DNA of 64,000 nucleotides from Citrobacter rodentium NBRC 105723 = DSM 16636. Its GTDB lineage: Bacteria > Pseudomonadota > Gammaproteobacteria > Enterobacterales > Enterobacteriaceae. The position numbers were made by a program, and so were the translations under genes. Positions 28,121-37,033 of this stretch are shown here, one piece after another (position 1 is the stretch's first letter; each line of letters starts with the position of its first letter). Under the pieces are notes generated by a model, which saw nothing but the letters and a program-made list of their open reading frames with translations, was not told where the DNA came from and made no database searches. The stretch spans positions 992,001-1,056,000 of the forward strand of contig NZ_CP082833.1 of assembly GCF_021278985.1 (NCBI RefSeq). Reading direction: 5' to 3'.

Positions 28121-28740
28121 TGACAGTTATTTTTTCCGCATGGCGACGCCGGATCGCGCTACGCCATCCGGCAATCAGGGCCATGATTCTGACCGGCGCG
28201 CTCATGCTGACCGGCTGCAGCCACTCGCCGGACGCGCCGGAAGGCCGTCCGCAGGCGTGGCTGGAACCCGGCGCGCGGGTCACGCTGCCTGCGCCGGGCA
28301 TCTCTCCGGCGGTCAATTCCCAACAGCTGCTCACCGGCAGCTTTAACGGCAAAACCCAGTCGCTACTGATGATGCTCAACGCCGACGACAAAAAAATCAC
28401 CCTCGCGGGGCTGTCGTCCGTGGGAATCCGGCTGTTCCTGCTCACCTACGACGAGAAAGGACTGCACACCGAGCAGTCCATCGTGGTGCCGCAGCTGCCG
28501 CCAGCCAGCCAGGTGCTGGCGGACGTGATGCTCAGCCACTGGCCGGTCAGCGCCTGGCAGCCGCAGCTGCCGCCGGGCTGGACGCTGAAGGATATCGGCG
28601 ACCGGCGTGAACTACGCAACGCCCGCGGCAGGCTGGTGACCGAAATCAGCTACCTGCAGCGCAAAGGTAAGCGCGAGCCGATCGGCATCGAACAGCACGT
28701 CTTTAAATACCACATCACCATTCAATACTTAGGTGACTGA
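28117..28740 (+). CDS. apeN: DUF3261 lipoprotein ApeN
   Basis: Outer-membrane-type lipoprotein of 207 residues from the ATG at 28117, which overlaps the apeM stop. The lipobox LMLTGC places the acylated Cys at residue 34 and +2 is Ser. The N-terminal region before the hydrophobic core is unusually long (22 residues) and is encoded by a REP-like palindrome at 28148-28172. An internal ATG at 28183 (MILTGALMLTGC) would give a conventional signal of 11 residues before Cys. Either start yields the same mature protein. DUF3261 proteins are typical of APE clusters and may receive the pigment from ApeL. Confidence 0.82.
   Translation: MMTVIFSAWRRRIALRHPAIRAMILTGALMLTGCSHSPDAPEGRPQAWLEPGARVTLPAPGISPAVNSQQLLTGSFNGKTQSLLMMLNADDKKITLAGLSSVGIRLFLLTYDEKGLHTEQSIVVPQLPPASQVLADVMLSHWPVSAWQPQLPPGWTLKDIGDRRELRNARGRLVTEISYLQRKGKREPIGIEQHVFKYHITIQYLGD
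28148..28172. repeat. REP-like palindrome inside the 5' end of apeN
   Basis: GCCGGAT (28148-28154) and ATCCGGC (28166-28172) around CGCGCTACGCC; this is the core of an enterobacterial REP unit, normally restricted to intergenic DNA. Here it is translated in frame as part of the ApeN signal n-region. Confidence 0.7.
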
Positions 28741-28741
28741 T

Positions 28742-29911
28742 ATGATTTATATTTCCGCGGTCGGCACGATTAACGCGCTGGGCAACGATAACGACGAAAT
28801 CGCCGCCAACCTGACGCGCGGCGTCGCCCCCGGTATGCGTCCGCGCGCGGGCTGGCTGCAGGGGCAACCGCAGGCGGTACTCGCCGGGGTGGACGGCGAA
28901 CTGCCCGCCATTCCGGATGCCTTCAGCGCCCACCGTTCGCGCAACAATCAGCTGCTGCTGGCGGCGCTGGCGCAAATTCAGCCGCAGGTGGACGACGCTA
29001 TCGCCCGCTATGGCCGGGATCGGGTGGCCGTGGTGCTCGGCACCAGCACGTCGGGGCTGGATGAAAGCGATACCCACGTCAATCTGACCATTCACGGCCA
29101 GCAAAGCAGCGCATGGCAGTATCCGCAGCAGGAGCTGGGCGACCCGTCGCGCTTTCTCAGCCACTGGCTGGCGCTGGACGGCCCGGCGTTTACCCTCTCC
29201 ACCGCCTGCTCGTCCAGCGCCCGCGCTATCATCAGCGGACGCCGTCTGATTGAAGCGGGGCTTGCGGACGTGGCGATTGTCGGCGGCGCGGACACCCTGA
29301 GCCGGATGCCGGTAAACGGTTTTCACAGCCTGGAGTCGCTCTCGCCGACCCGCTGCCTGCCGTTTGCCCGCGACCGCAGCGGCATCACCATCGGCGAAGG
29401 GGCGGCGCTGATGCTGCTGACCCGCGAGCCGCAGCCCATCGCCCTGCTGGGCGTCGGAGAGTCGAGCGATGCGTACCACATCTCCGCTCCGCACCCGCAG
29501 GGCGAAGGGGCGCTCCGCGCGATTGAGCAGGCGCTGAGCGATGCGGGTATCACGCCGGAGCAGGTCGGCTATATCAACCTGCACGGCACCGCCACGCCGC
29601 TTAACGATCGGATTGAATCGGGCGTGGTCAACGCGCTGTTTGGCGAGCGGGTTCCGTGCAGCTCCACCAAACATCTGACCGGGCATACGCTGGGCGCGGC
29701 GGGCATTACCGAAGCCGCGCTCAGTATGCTGATTTTGCAGCGCGACCTGCCGCTGCCGCCGCAGGATTTTAGCCAGTCGCCGCGCGACGCCTCGCTGCCG
29801 CCCTGCGGTATCATCGACAGGCCGCAGCCGCTGGCGCGCCCGCTGATTCTCTCTAACTCCTTCGCCTTTGGCGGCAATAACGCCAGCATTCTGCTCGGGA
29901 GGATGGCATGA
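28742..29911 (+). CDS. apeO: Aryl polyene beta-ketoacyl-ACP synthase ApeO
   Basis: FabF-type condensing enzyme of 389 residues with a complete catalytic set: Cys156 in STACSSSA, His281 in HGTAT, Lys310 and His315 in TKHLTGHTLGAAG. It is thought to work with ApeC as the main elongating KS-CLF pair of the type II APE synthase. I chose the ATG at 28742 with AGGTGA as ribosome-binding site; a GTG at 28733 would place the start on that site. It overlaps apeP by four bases. Confidence 0.88.
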   Translation: MIYISAVGTINALGNDNDEIAANLTRGVAPGMRPRAGWLQGQPQAVLAGVDGELPAIPDAFSAHRSRNNQLLLAALAQIQPQVDDAIARYGRDRVAVVLGTSTSGLDESDTHVNLTIHGQQSSAWQYPQQELGDPSRFLSHWLALDGPAFTLSTACSSSARAIISGRRLIEAGLADVAIVGGADTLSRMPVNGFHSLESLSPTRCLPFARDRSGITIGEGAALMLLTREPQPIALLGVGESSDAYHISAPHPQGEGALRAIEQALSDAGITPEQVGYINLHGTATPLNDRIESGVVNALFGERVPCSSTKHLTGHTLGAAGITEAALSMLILQRDLPLPPQDFSQSPRDASLPPCGIIDRPQPLARPLILSNSFAFGGNNASILLGRMA

Positions 29912-30384
29912 GCCACTACTTATCGCCCGGCGAATATCTGCCGCACGACGCGCCGATGCTGCTGCTGGAAGAGGTGGTCAGCGTGACTGACGAAACCGCT
30001 CTCTGCCGCGTCGCGGTGACGTCCGGCGGCGTACTGACGCCGTTTCTCGACCTTAACGGCGATCTCCCCGGCTGGTTCGCGCTGGAGCTGATGGCGCAGA
30101 CCGTCGGCGTCTGGTCCGGCTGGCATCGCCATCAGCAGGGACAGGGCGCGATCTCGCTGGGCATGGTGCTCGGCGCGCGGGAACTGATCTGCGCGGCAGG
30201 AATTCTGCCTGCCGGTAAAACCTTAGCCATACACGTCCGGCTGCTGATGCAGGACGAGCGTTTCGGCAGCTTTGAGTGCGCGATTGAGGCCGACGGCGAA
30301 ACGCTGGCGACCGGCCGCGTCAACACCTTCCAGCCCACGGCGGAAGAACTTCACACCCTGTTTCAACAAGGAGCGTCCGTATGA
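29908..30384 (+). CDS. apeP: Aryl polyene dehydratase ApeP
   Basis: Hot-dog dehydratase-like protein of 158 residues (LPHDAPMLLLEEVVSVTDE ... LDLNGDLPGWFALELMAQTVGVWSGWH). The segment ELMAQTVGVWSG matches the FabA/FabZ central helix. It has no typical H-F-x(3)-P motif of its own, which fits the known need for the ApeI-ApeP heteromer to form a complete dehydratase. ATGA overlaps on both sides. Confidence 0.83.
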   Translation: MSHYLSPGEYLPHDAPMLLLEEVVSVTDETALCRVAVTSGGVLTPFLDLNGDLPGWFALELMAQTVGVWSGWHRHQQGQGAISLGMVLGARELICAAGILPAGKTLAIHVRLLMQDERFGSFECAIEADGETLATGRVNTFQPTAEELHTLFQQGASV

Positions 30385-31112
30385 GTCGTTCAGTATTAGT
30401 GACCGGCGCCAGCAAGGGCATCGGACGCGCCATCGCCCGGAAGCTGGCGGCAGATGGCTTTGTGGTCGGCGTGCATTATCACCGTGACGCAGCAGGCGCC
30501 CAGGCGACGCTGGATGCCATTCAGGACGTCGGCGGCGCGGGACGTCTGCTCTGCTTTGACGTCGCCAACCGCGAACAGTGCCGCGAGGCGCTGGAGCAGG
30601 ACCTCAACGCGCACGGCGCGTGGTACGGCGTGGTCAGCAACGCAGGCATCACCCTCGACGCCGCGTTTCCGGCGCTCAGCGACGATGACTGGGATGCGGT
30701 GATCCACACCAACCTCGACAGTTTTTACAACGTTATTCAACCGTGCATTATGCCGATGATCGGCGCGCGCCGGGGCGGACGCATCATCACCCTGTCCTCG
30801 GTTTCCGGCGTGATGGGCAACCGCGGGCAGGTCAACTACAGCGCCGCCAAAGCCGGGATTATCGGCGCGACCAAAGCGCTGGCGATTGAGCTGGCGAAGC
30901 GCAAAATCACCGTTAACTGCATCGCGCCGGGGCTGATCGACACCGGAATGATCGACATGGAAGAGGCCGCGCTGAAAGAGGCGATGGCGATGATCCCGAT
31001 GAAGCGCATGGGGCAGGCGGACGAAGTGGCCGGACTGACCAGCTATTTAATGTCGGATATTGCGGGTTACGTCACCCGTCAGGTGATTTCCATCAATGGA
31101 GGGATGTTATGA
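30381..31112 (+). CDS. apeQ: Aryl polyene 3-ketoacyl-ACP reductase ApeQ
   Basis: Short-chain dehydrogenase of the FabG type, 243 residues. NADPH loop TGASKGIGRA (about 7-16), NAG motif near 89-91, catalytic Ser in TLSSVSG, Tyr153 and Lys157 in YSAAK, and the family C-terminus GGML. It would reduce each beta-keto intermediate before dehydration by ApeI/ApeP. Overlaps apeR by four bases. Confidence 0.9.
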   Translation: MSRSVLVTGASKGIGRAIARKLAADGFVVGVHYHRDAAGAQATLDAIQDVGGAGRLLCFDVANREQCREALEQDLNAHGAWYGVVSNAGITLDAAFPALSDDDWDAVIHTNLDSFYNVIQPCIMPMIGARRGGRIITLSSVSGVMGNRGQVNYSAAKAGIIGATKALAIELAKRKITVNCIAPGLIDTGMIDMEEAALKEAMAMIPMKRMGQADEVAGLTSYLMSDIAGYVTRQVISINGGML

Positions 31113-32338
31113 CACGTCGCGTGGTCATTACCGGAATGGGCGGCGTGACCGCCTTTGGCGAAAGCTGGCAGACGGTCTCCACGCGGCTGCTGGCCTATGA
31201 AAACGCAGTGCGCAAAATGCCGGAATGGCAGGTTTACGACGGTCTGCATACGCTGCTGGGCGCGCCCATTGACGACTTCAGCCTGCCGGAGCACTACACC
31301 CGCAAACGCATCCGCGCGATGGGCCGCGTGTCGCTGATGTCCACCCGCGCCAGCGAACTGGCGCTTGAACAGGCCGGACTGACGGACGATAAGGTGTTAA
31401 CCAACGGGCAGACCGGCATCGCCTACGGTTCGTCTACCGGCAGCACCGGTCCGGTGAGCGAATTCGCCACCATGCTGACCGAGAAGCACACCAATAACAT
31501 CACCGGCACCACCTATGTGCAGATGATGCCGCACACCACCGCGGTGAATACCGGGCTGTTTTTCGGCCTGCGCGGACGGGTGATCCCCACCTCCAGCGCC
31601 TGCACCTCCGGCAGCCAGGCGATCGGCTACGCGTGGGAGGCCATTCGCCACGGTTATCAGACGGTGATGGTCGCCGGCGGCGCGGAGGAGCTGTGTCCGT
31701 CGGAAGCGGCGGTGTTCGATACGCTGTTCGCCACCAGCCAGCGCAACGACGCGCCGAAAACCACGCCGTCGCCGTTCGATGAAGCGCGCGACGGGCTGGT
31801 GATTGGCGAAGGGGCAGGTACGCTGATTCTGGAAGAGCTGGAGCACGCGAAAGCGCGCGGCGCGACCATCTTTGGTGAAATCGTCGGCTTCGCCACCAAC
31901 TGCGACGCCGCGCATATCACCCAGCCGCAGCGGGAAACCATGCAGATCTGCATGGAGCAGGCGCTGAGCATGGCGGGCCTGAGCGCGCAGGATATCGGCT
32001 ACATCTCCGCGCACGGCACGGCGACCGACCGCGGCGATATCGCGGAAAGTCAGGCGACGGCGGCGATTTACGGCGATCGCGTACCGGTTTCCTCGCTGAA
32101 AAGCTATTTCGGGCATACACTGGGGGCCTGCGGCGCGCTGGAAGCCTGGATGAGTCTGCAAATGATGCGTGAAGGCTGGTTTGCGCCTACCCTGAATTTA
32201 CGTCAGCCGGACGCTAACTGCGGCGAGCTGGATTACATCATGGGTGAAGCGCGCAAAGTGGATTGTGAATTTTTGCAGAGCAACAACTTTGCCTTTGGCG
32301 GCATCAATACCTCGATCATTATTAAACGTTGGGCCTGA
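31109..32338 (+). CDS. apeR: Aryl polyene beta-ketoacyl-ACP synthase ApeR
   Basis: Second complete condensing enzyme, 409 residues, FabF type. Catalytic Cys165 in SSACTSGS, His302 in HGTATDRG and His336 in YFGHTLGACG. Closer to FabB/F than ApeO is; in the APE pathway it may act on a particular chain length or start step. It is the last biosynthetic gene before acpT, which begins one base after its stop. Confidence 0.88.
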   Translation: MTRRVVITGMGGVTAFGESWQTVSTRLLAYENAVRKMPEWQVYDGLHTLLGAPIDDFSLPEHYTRKRIRAMGRVSLMSTRASELALEQAGLTDDKVLTNGQTGIAYGSSTGSTGPVSEFATMLTEKHTNNITGTTYVQMMPHTTAVNTGLFFGLRGRVIPTSSACTSGSQAIGYAWEAIRHGYQTVMVAGGAEELCPSEAAVFDTLFATSQRNDAPKTTPSPFDEARDGLVIGEGAGTLILEELEHAKARGATIFGEIVGFATNCDAAHITQPQRETMQICMEQALSMAGLSAQDIGYISAHGTATDRGDIAESQATAAIYGDRVPVSSLKSYFGHTLGACGALEAWMSLQMMREGWFAPTLNLRQPDANCGELDYIMGEARKVDCEFLQSNNFAFGGINTSIIIKRWA

Positions 32339-32339
32339 T

Positions 32340-32924
32340 ATGTACCGGATTGTGCTGGGAAAAGTGTCGACGCTGAGCGCAGGCGCGCTGCCGTCAGCGT
32401 TAAGCGAACAGGCGCCGCAGGGCGCGCGGCGCGCGCGCTGGCTGGCGGGCCGCGTCCTGCTTTCCCACTTTCTCTCGCCGCTGCCGGCCATCGTCTACGG
32501 CGAACAGGGAAAACCCGCCTTTGCCGCGGAACACGCGCTGTGGTTTAACCTGAGCCACAGCGGCGACCATATCGCCCTGCTGTTGAGCGACGAAGGGGAA
32601 GTGGGATGCGATATCGAAGCGATCCGTCCGCGGGCCAACTGGCGTTCGCTGGCGAATGCGGTATTCAGCCTCGGCGAACACGCGGAGATTGAGGCGGAGC
32701 CTGCGGAGCGGCAGTTAGCCGCCTTCTGGCGCATCTGGACGCGTAAGGAAGCGATAGTGAAACAGCGTGGAGGCAGCGCCTGGCAAATCGTCAGCGTCGA
32801 CAGCACGCTCGCCTCCTCGCTGTCGCTCAGCCACTGCCAGCTCGATAACCTGAGCCTCGCCGTCTGCACCCCAACGCCGTTTACGCTGAAGGCGGAGGCG
32901 ATACAGTGGCTGGAGCGGGTTTAG
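32340..32924 (+). CDS. acpT: 4'-phosphopantetheinyl transferase AcpT
   Basis: Converts apo-ACP to holo-ACP using coenzyme A. 194 residues with NLSHS at 70-74, the Mg-binding GCDIE at 89-93 and the W-x-x-KEA motif (Trp133, Lys136, Glu137). The start ATG at 32340 follows the apeR stop by one base; a frame opening at 32244 lies inside apeR. In E. coli K-12 AcpT is an orphan; in O157:H7 the O-island beside it encodes its ACP substrates. Here AcpT is still joined to the APE ACPs, so ApeE and ApeF are its probable partners. Confidence 0.93.
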   Translation: MYRIVLGKVSTLSAGALPSALSEQAPQGARRARWLAGRVLLSHFLSPLPAIVYGEQGKPAFAAEHALWFNLSHSGDHIALLLSDEGEVGCDIEAIRPRANWRSLANAVFSLGEHAEIEAEPAERQLAAFWRIWTRKEAIVKQRGGSAWQIVSVDSTLASSLSLSHCQLDNLSLAVCTPTPFTLKAEAIQWLERV

Positions 32925-33427
32925 CGTAAGTTTTCCGGGAAGTTCGCCGGCAGCTCGCTCGCCGCGCAGTCAATCACGCTGTCATTATTCGCGCCGCAGT
33001 CGCGCACAAAGGTAATGGTGGCGAATTCATCAATCACTTCGGTTGGATAGGCCGGACCCGCTTCACGATACGATTCCATCAATGGAATATGCTCGTTCTG
33101 GAAGCAGACGGTTTTTTCCGGGTTATTCATCACCCAGCGCGGGAAAAAGATAGTGCCGTGGAACAGCTTATCGCCAAGGTTAACGATCAGGCTGACGTCG
33201 GTGCCGGTCGGTTCAGTCCACGAAATTTTGTAGATGCTTTCCCCGACGCGCACAATGTAAGCATGCTGATCTTTCACCCAACGGTTGCCGACAATACCGC
33301 TGTGGATGCGATAATCGAGAGTGGTTTCATTTTTCACGTAAATCTCGTAGTTCCAGCCATTATCGTAGGTATAGACCAGATGTTTGCCGACAAAGCCGCT
33401 TAAATCATGTTTATCGAAAGTGCTCAT
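32921..33427 (-). CDS. padC: Phenolic acid decarboxylase
   Basis: Cofactor-free decarboxylase converting p-coumaric, caffeic and ferulic acid to vinylphenols. The 168 residues correspond over their whole length to the PAD family, including the highly conserved stretches DNGWNYEIYVKNETTLDYRIHSG (about 22-44) and RWVMNNPEKTVCFQNEHI (about 98-115). I chose the ATG at 33427 (MSTFDKHDL); an upstream in-frame ATG at 33460 would cover the ribosome-binding site. The stop overlaps convergent acpT by four bases. A LysR regulator diverges from it and probably controls it. Confidence 0.94.
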   Translation of the reverse strand: MSTFDKHDLSGFVGKHLVYTYDNGWNYEIYVKNETTLDYRIHSGIVGNRWVKDQHAYIVRVGESIYKISWTEPTGTDVSLIVNLGDKLFHGTIFFPRWVMNNPEKTVCFQNEHIPLMESYREAGPAYPTEVIDEFATITFVRDCGANNDSVIDCAASELPANFPENLR

Positions 33428-33526
33428 ATTCTTTCTCCTTTGAGTTGATGCGAGGATCATAACGCTTCAAAAATTGGATGAATAACGCTATGTTTGCATC
33501 ATATTCATTCATTTTTTCGATGAGTT
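33428..33526. promoter_or_regulatory. padC-lysR divergent promoter region
   Basis: 99 bases between two divergent starts. It contains an ATGAAT...ATTCAT inverted pair (about 33479-33509) surrounded by A/T tracts, the kind of partial dyad bound by LysR proteins at their own divergent promoter. Boxes not resolved further. Confidence 0.5.
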
Positions 33527-34387
33527 ATGCATAAGACAACGCTTGAACAGTGGGCGCTACTGGAAAAGGTGGTGGCAACGGGCAGCTTCGCCAGGGCGGC
33601 GGAGGCAACCCACCGCAGCCAGTCTTCGGTGAGCTATAACCTGGCGCTGTTGCAGGAGCACCTCGGCGTGGCGCTGTTAGTCCCGGAGGGGCGGCGGGCG
33701 GTACTGACGCCCGCAGGCGAGCTGTTGCTGAACCAGGTGAAGCCGCTGCTGCAAGCCTTCAGCTGGCTGGAAACCCGCGCCGCAACGTTACAGAACGGTA
33801 CGCGCACGCGGCTGGATCTGGTGGTCGACAGCATTTTTCCCCGCCGCCGTCTGTTTGCCATTCTTAAACAGTTTCAACAGGCGTGGCCGCAAACCCAGGT
33901 GCGCCTGACGGAAGTGCTGGAGAACAGCGCCGAAGAGCAGACGGCGTATGCCGACGCCGACGTAATGGTGTTAACCCGCCGCCAGGATGTGACCGGGCGC
34001 GGCGAGTGGCTGATGAACATTGATTTTGTCGCCGTCGCCCATTGCGATCATCCGCTTTGCGGCCAGGATGCGCTGCTGGACGAAGAGGCGCTGCGCGCCT
34101 GGCCGCTGATCCGTATCGCCGATCGGGATAACCCGCAGCAGCCCGCCCGCGATGCATGGACTTTTTCCACTATCGATGCCGCCATTGACGCCGTGATGTA
34201 TCAGGTCGGCTACGGCTGGCTGCCGGAGGAGCGTATTGCGCCGCTGCTCGAACAGGGCATTTTGCGGACGCTGCCGTTAGCCCACGGCGCCCGCCGCGCC
34301 ACGCCGCTGCACCTGATCGTTAAAAATAGCCTCGCCCCGCTTGATGAGCAGGTCAGCACCCTGCTGCGGTTATTGCGCGAGAGATAA
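33527..34387 (+). CDS. LysR-family transcriptional regulator, probable padC activator
   Basis: LysR-type regulator of 286 residues. Winged helix-turn-helix at 1-62 (LEKVVATGSFARAAEATHRSQSSVSYNLALLQEHLGVALLVPEGRRAVLTPAG), linker helix to about 88, then an effector-binding domain. It diverges from padC, the standard layout for a LysR regulator and its target, so a phenolic acid is the likely inducer (inference). The specific name is not known to me. The end of the gene lies 130 bases before nikA. Confidence 0.88.
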   Translation: MHKTTLEQWALLEKVVATGSFARAAEATHRSQSSVSYNLALLQEHLGVALLVPEGRRAVLTPAGELLLNQVKPLLQAFSWLETRAATLQNGTRTRLDLVVDSIFPRRRLFAILKQFQQAWPQTQVRLTEVLENSAEEQTAYADADVMVLTRRQDVTGRGEWLMNIDFVAVAHCDHPLCGQDALLDEEALRAWPLIRIADRDNPQQPARDAWTFSTIDAAIDAVMYQVGYGWLPEERIAPLLEQGILRTLPLAHGARRATPLHLIVKNSLAPLDEQVSTLLRLLRER

Positions 34388-34450
34388 CATATGATTTTCG
34401 TATAATTCGCGCCGCTGACCGCCCTTCTCTTGATCCAGAACACATCAAAA

Positions 34451-34478
34451 GTATGATGAATCCTTAGAATCGTCATAC
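34451..34478. promoter_or_regulatory. NikR operator upstream of nikA
   Basis: Exact match to the E. coli NikR recognition sequence GTATGA-N16-TCATAC: left half 34451-34456, right half 34473-34478. It lies 40 bases before the nikA start. Nickel-loaded NikR bound here would shut off nikABCDE. Confidence 0.95.
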
Positions 34479-34517
34479 TTCTTTAGTCGTACCTCTATAG
34501 CACTCAGGATCACTATT

Positions 34518-36089
34518 TTGTCCAGACTACGCCGCACACTCTTTGCGCTGCTGGCCTGTGCGTCCTTTTTCGCGCACGCCGCCGCGCCCGACGAAATCAC
34601 CACCGCCTGGCCGGTCAACGTCGGGCCGCTCAATCCGCATCTCTATACGCCTAACCAGATGTTCGCCCAGAGCATGGTGTATGAGCCGCTGGTGAAGTAT
34701 CAGGCGGACGGCACGGTGAAACCGTGGCTGGCAAAAAGCTGGATCCGCTCGGCGGATGGCAAAATCTGGACCTTTACCCTGCGCGACGACGTGGCGTTTT
34801 CTGATGGCGAACCGTTTGACGCCCATGCCGCGGCGGAGAACTTCCGCGTGGTGCTCGACAACCGCCAGCGTCACGCCTGGCTTGAGCTGGTCAATCAAAT
34901 CGTGGACGTCAAAGCGCTCAGCAAAAGCGAACTGCAAATTACCCTGAAAAGCGCCTATTACCCGTTCCTGCAGGAGCTGTCGCTGCCGCGTCCGTTCCGC
35001 TTTATCGCCCCGTCGCAGTTTAAAGACCATGAAACGATGCGCGGCATTAAGGCGCCCATCGGCACCGGGCCGTGGGTGCTGAAAGAGTCAAAGCTGAACC
35101 AGTACGATGTGCTGGCGCGTAACGAACATTACTGGGGCCAGAAGCCGCAAATTAAAAAAATCACCGTCAGGGTGATCCCCGACCCAACCACCCGCGCGGT
35201 GGCGTTTGAAACCGGCGATATCGACCTGCTGTACGGCAATGAAGGACTGCTGCCGCTCGACACCTTCGCCCGCTTCAGCCAGAACCCGGCGTACCGTACC
35301 CAGCTTTCTCAGCCGATAGAGACGGTCATGCTGGCGCTCAACTCCGCCAAAGCGCCAACCGACGAGCTGTTGGTGCGGGAAGCGCTGAACCACGCGGTAA
35401 ACAAAAAATCGCTGATCGACAACGCACTGTACGGCACCCAGCAGGTGGCGGATACGCTGTTTTCCCGCAACGTGCCTTACGCCGATATTGGCCTGCAGGC
35501 GCGCCAGTACGACCCGCAGCAGGCGAAAGCGCTGCTGGAAAAAGCGGGCTGGCGGCTGCCTGCGGGCAAAGAAATTCGCGAGAAAAACGGCCAGCCGCTG
35601 CGCGTTGAGCTGGCGTTTATCGGCACCGATGCGCTGAGCAAGTCGATGGCGGAGATTATCCAGGCCGATATGCGCCAGGTAGGCGTCGATGTCGCCCTGA
35701 TCGGCGAAGAAGAGAGCAGTATTTACGCCCGTCAGCGCGACGGACGCTTCGGCATGATTTTCAACCGCACCTGGGGCGCGCCTTACGATCCGCACGCCTT
35801 TATGAGTTCGATGCGCGTGCCGTCGCACGCCGATTACCAGGCACAGCAGGGGCTGGCTGATAAACCGCTGATCGATAAAGAGATCGGCGAGGTGCTGGAA
35901 ACCCGCGACGAAGCCGCGCGTCAGGCGCTGTACAGAGATATTCTGACCCGCCTGCACAACGACGCGGTCTATCTGCCCATCAGCTACGTCTCGATGATGG
36001 TGGTGGCCAAACCTGAGCTGGGCGAGATCCCTTACGCGCCTATCGCCTCTGACATTCCGTTTGAACAGATTACCCCGGTGAAACCCTGA
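34518..36089 (+). CDS. nikA: Nickel ABC transporter periplasmic binding protein NikA
   Basis: Periplasmic binding protein for nickel chelates, 523 residues, signal peptide at about 1-22 (RRTLFALLACASFFAHA then AAPDEITTAW). Start codon is TTG at 34518, giving the same N-terminal arrangement as E. coli NikA (524 aa); no ATG exists near. Belongs to the peptide/nickel SBP_bac_5 family. The TTG start may keep expression low. The last base of its stop overlaps the nikB ATG. Controlled by the NikR operator just upstream. Confidence 0.96.
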   Translation: MSRLRRTLFALLACASFFAHAAAPDEITTAWPVNVGPLNPHLYTPNQMFAQSMVYEPLVKYQADGTVKPWLAKSWIRSADGKIWTFTLRDDVAFSDGEPFDAHAAAENFRVVLDNRQRHAWLELVNQIVDVKALSKSELQITLKSAYYPFLQELSLPRPFRFIAPSQFKDHETMRGIKAPIGTGPWVLKESKLNQYDVLARNEHYWGQKPQIKKITVRVIPDPTTRAVAFETGDIDLLYGNEGLLPLDTFARFSQNPAYRTQLSQPIETVMLALNSAKAPTDELLVREALNHAVNKKSLIDNALYGTQQVADTLFSRNVPYADIGLQARQYDPQQAKALLEKAGWRLPAGKEIREKNGQPLRVELAFIGTDALSKSMAEIIQADMRQVGVDVALIGEEESSIYARQRDGRFGMIFNRTWGAPYDPHAFMSSMRVPSHADYQAQQGLADKPLIDKEIGEVLETRDEAARQALYRDILTRLHNDAVYLPISYVSMMVVAKPELGEIPYAPIASDIPFEQITPVKP

Positions 36090-37033
36090 TGTTGCGTTAC
36101 GTAGTGCGGCGCATTCTGCTGCTGATCCCGATGATTTTTGCCGCTTCGGTGATTATCTTTCTCATGCTGCGTCTGGGTACCGGCGACCCGGCGCTCGACT
36201 ATCTGCGCCTGTCGAACCTGCCGCCGACGCCGGAGATGGTCGCCTCTACCCGGGTGATGCTCGGGCTGGACCAACCGCTTGTCGTGCAGTACGGCAGCTG
36301 GCTGTGGAAAGCGCTGCATCTGGATTTCGGCATCTCATTCGCTACTCAGCGTCCGGTGCTGGACGACATGCTGAACTTCCTGCCCGCTACCCTGCAGCTG
36401 GCGGGGGCGGCGCTGGCGCTAATCCTGCTCACTTCGGTGCCGCTCGGCATCTGGGCGGCGCGCCATCGCGATCGCCTGCCGGACCTGGTGGTGCGGCTGA
36501 TCGCCTTTCTCGGCGTCTCGATGCCCAACTTCTGGCTCGCCTTCCTGCTGGTGATGTTCTTTGCCGTGTATCTGCAATGGCTGCCCGCGATGGGCTACGG
36601 CGGCTGGCGGCACATCATTCTGCCCGCGGTGTCGATCGCCTTTATGTCGCTGGCGATTAACGCCCGTCTGCTGCGCGCCAGTATGCTGGAGGTCGCCGGA
36701 CAGCGCCACGTCACCTGGGCGCGCCTGCGCGGCCTGAACGAGAAGCAAACCGAGCGTCGCCATATTCTGCGTAACGCCTCGCTGCCGGTGATCACCGCGG
36801 TAGGGATGCACATCGGCGAACTGATCGGCGGGACGATGATCATCGAGAACATCTTTGCCTGGCCAGGCGTCGGACGCTACGCCGTGTCGGCGATTTTTAA
36901 CCGCGACTATCCGGTGATTCAGTGTTTCACGCTGATGATGGTGGTGGTATTCGTGGTCTGTAACCTGATTGTTGATCTGCTGAACGCCGCGCTGGACCCG
37001 CGCATTCGTCGTCATGAAGGAGCGCACTCGTGA
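36089..37033 (+). CDS. nikB: Nickel ABC transporter permease NikB
   Basis: Inner-membrane permease of 314 residues with six hydrophobic segments. The ABC coupling motif of DppB-type permeases, EVAGQRHVTWARLRGLNEKQTERRHILRNASLP, lies near 205-237. It forms the transmembrane pore with NikC. Stop and nikC start overlap by four bases. Confidence 0.96.
   Translation: MLRYVVRRILLLIPMIFAASVIIFLMLRLGTGDPALDYLRLSNLPPTPEMVASTRVMLGLDQPLVVQYGSWLWKALHLDFGISFATQRPVLDDMLNFLPATLQLAGAALALILLTSVPLGIWAARHRDRLPDLVVRLIAFLGVSMPNFWLAFLLVMFFAVYLQWLPAMGYGGWRHIILPAVSIAFMSLAINARLLRASMLEVAGQRHVTWARLRGLNEKQTERRHILRNASLPVITAVGMHIGELIGGTMIIENIFAWPGVGRYAVSAIFNRDYPVIQCFTLMMVVVFVVCNLIVDLLNAALDPRIRRHEGAHS

Noticed and set aside
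34432..34450. FNR-like TTGAT ... ATCAA pair upstream of nikA
   Set aside because: The half-sites are separated by nine bases, not the four needed for an FNR site. FNR control of nik is known in E. coli, but this spacing does not support a site here.
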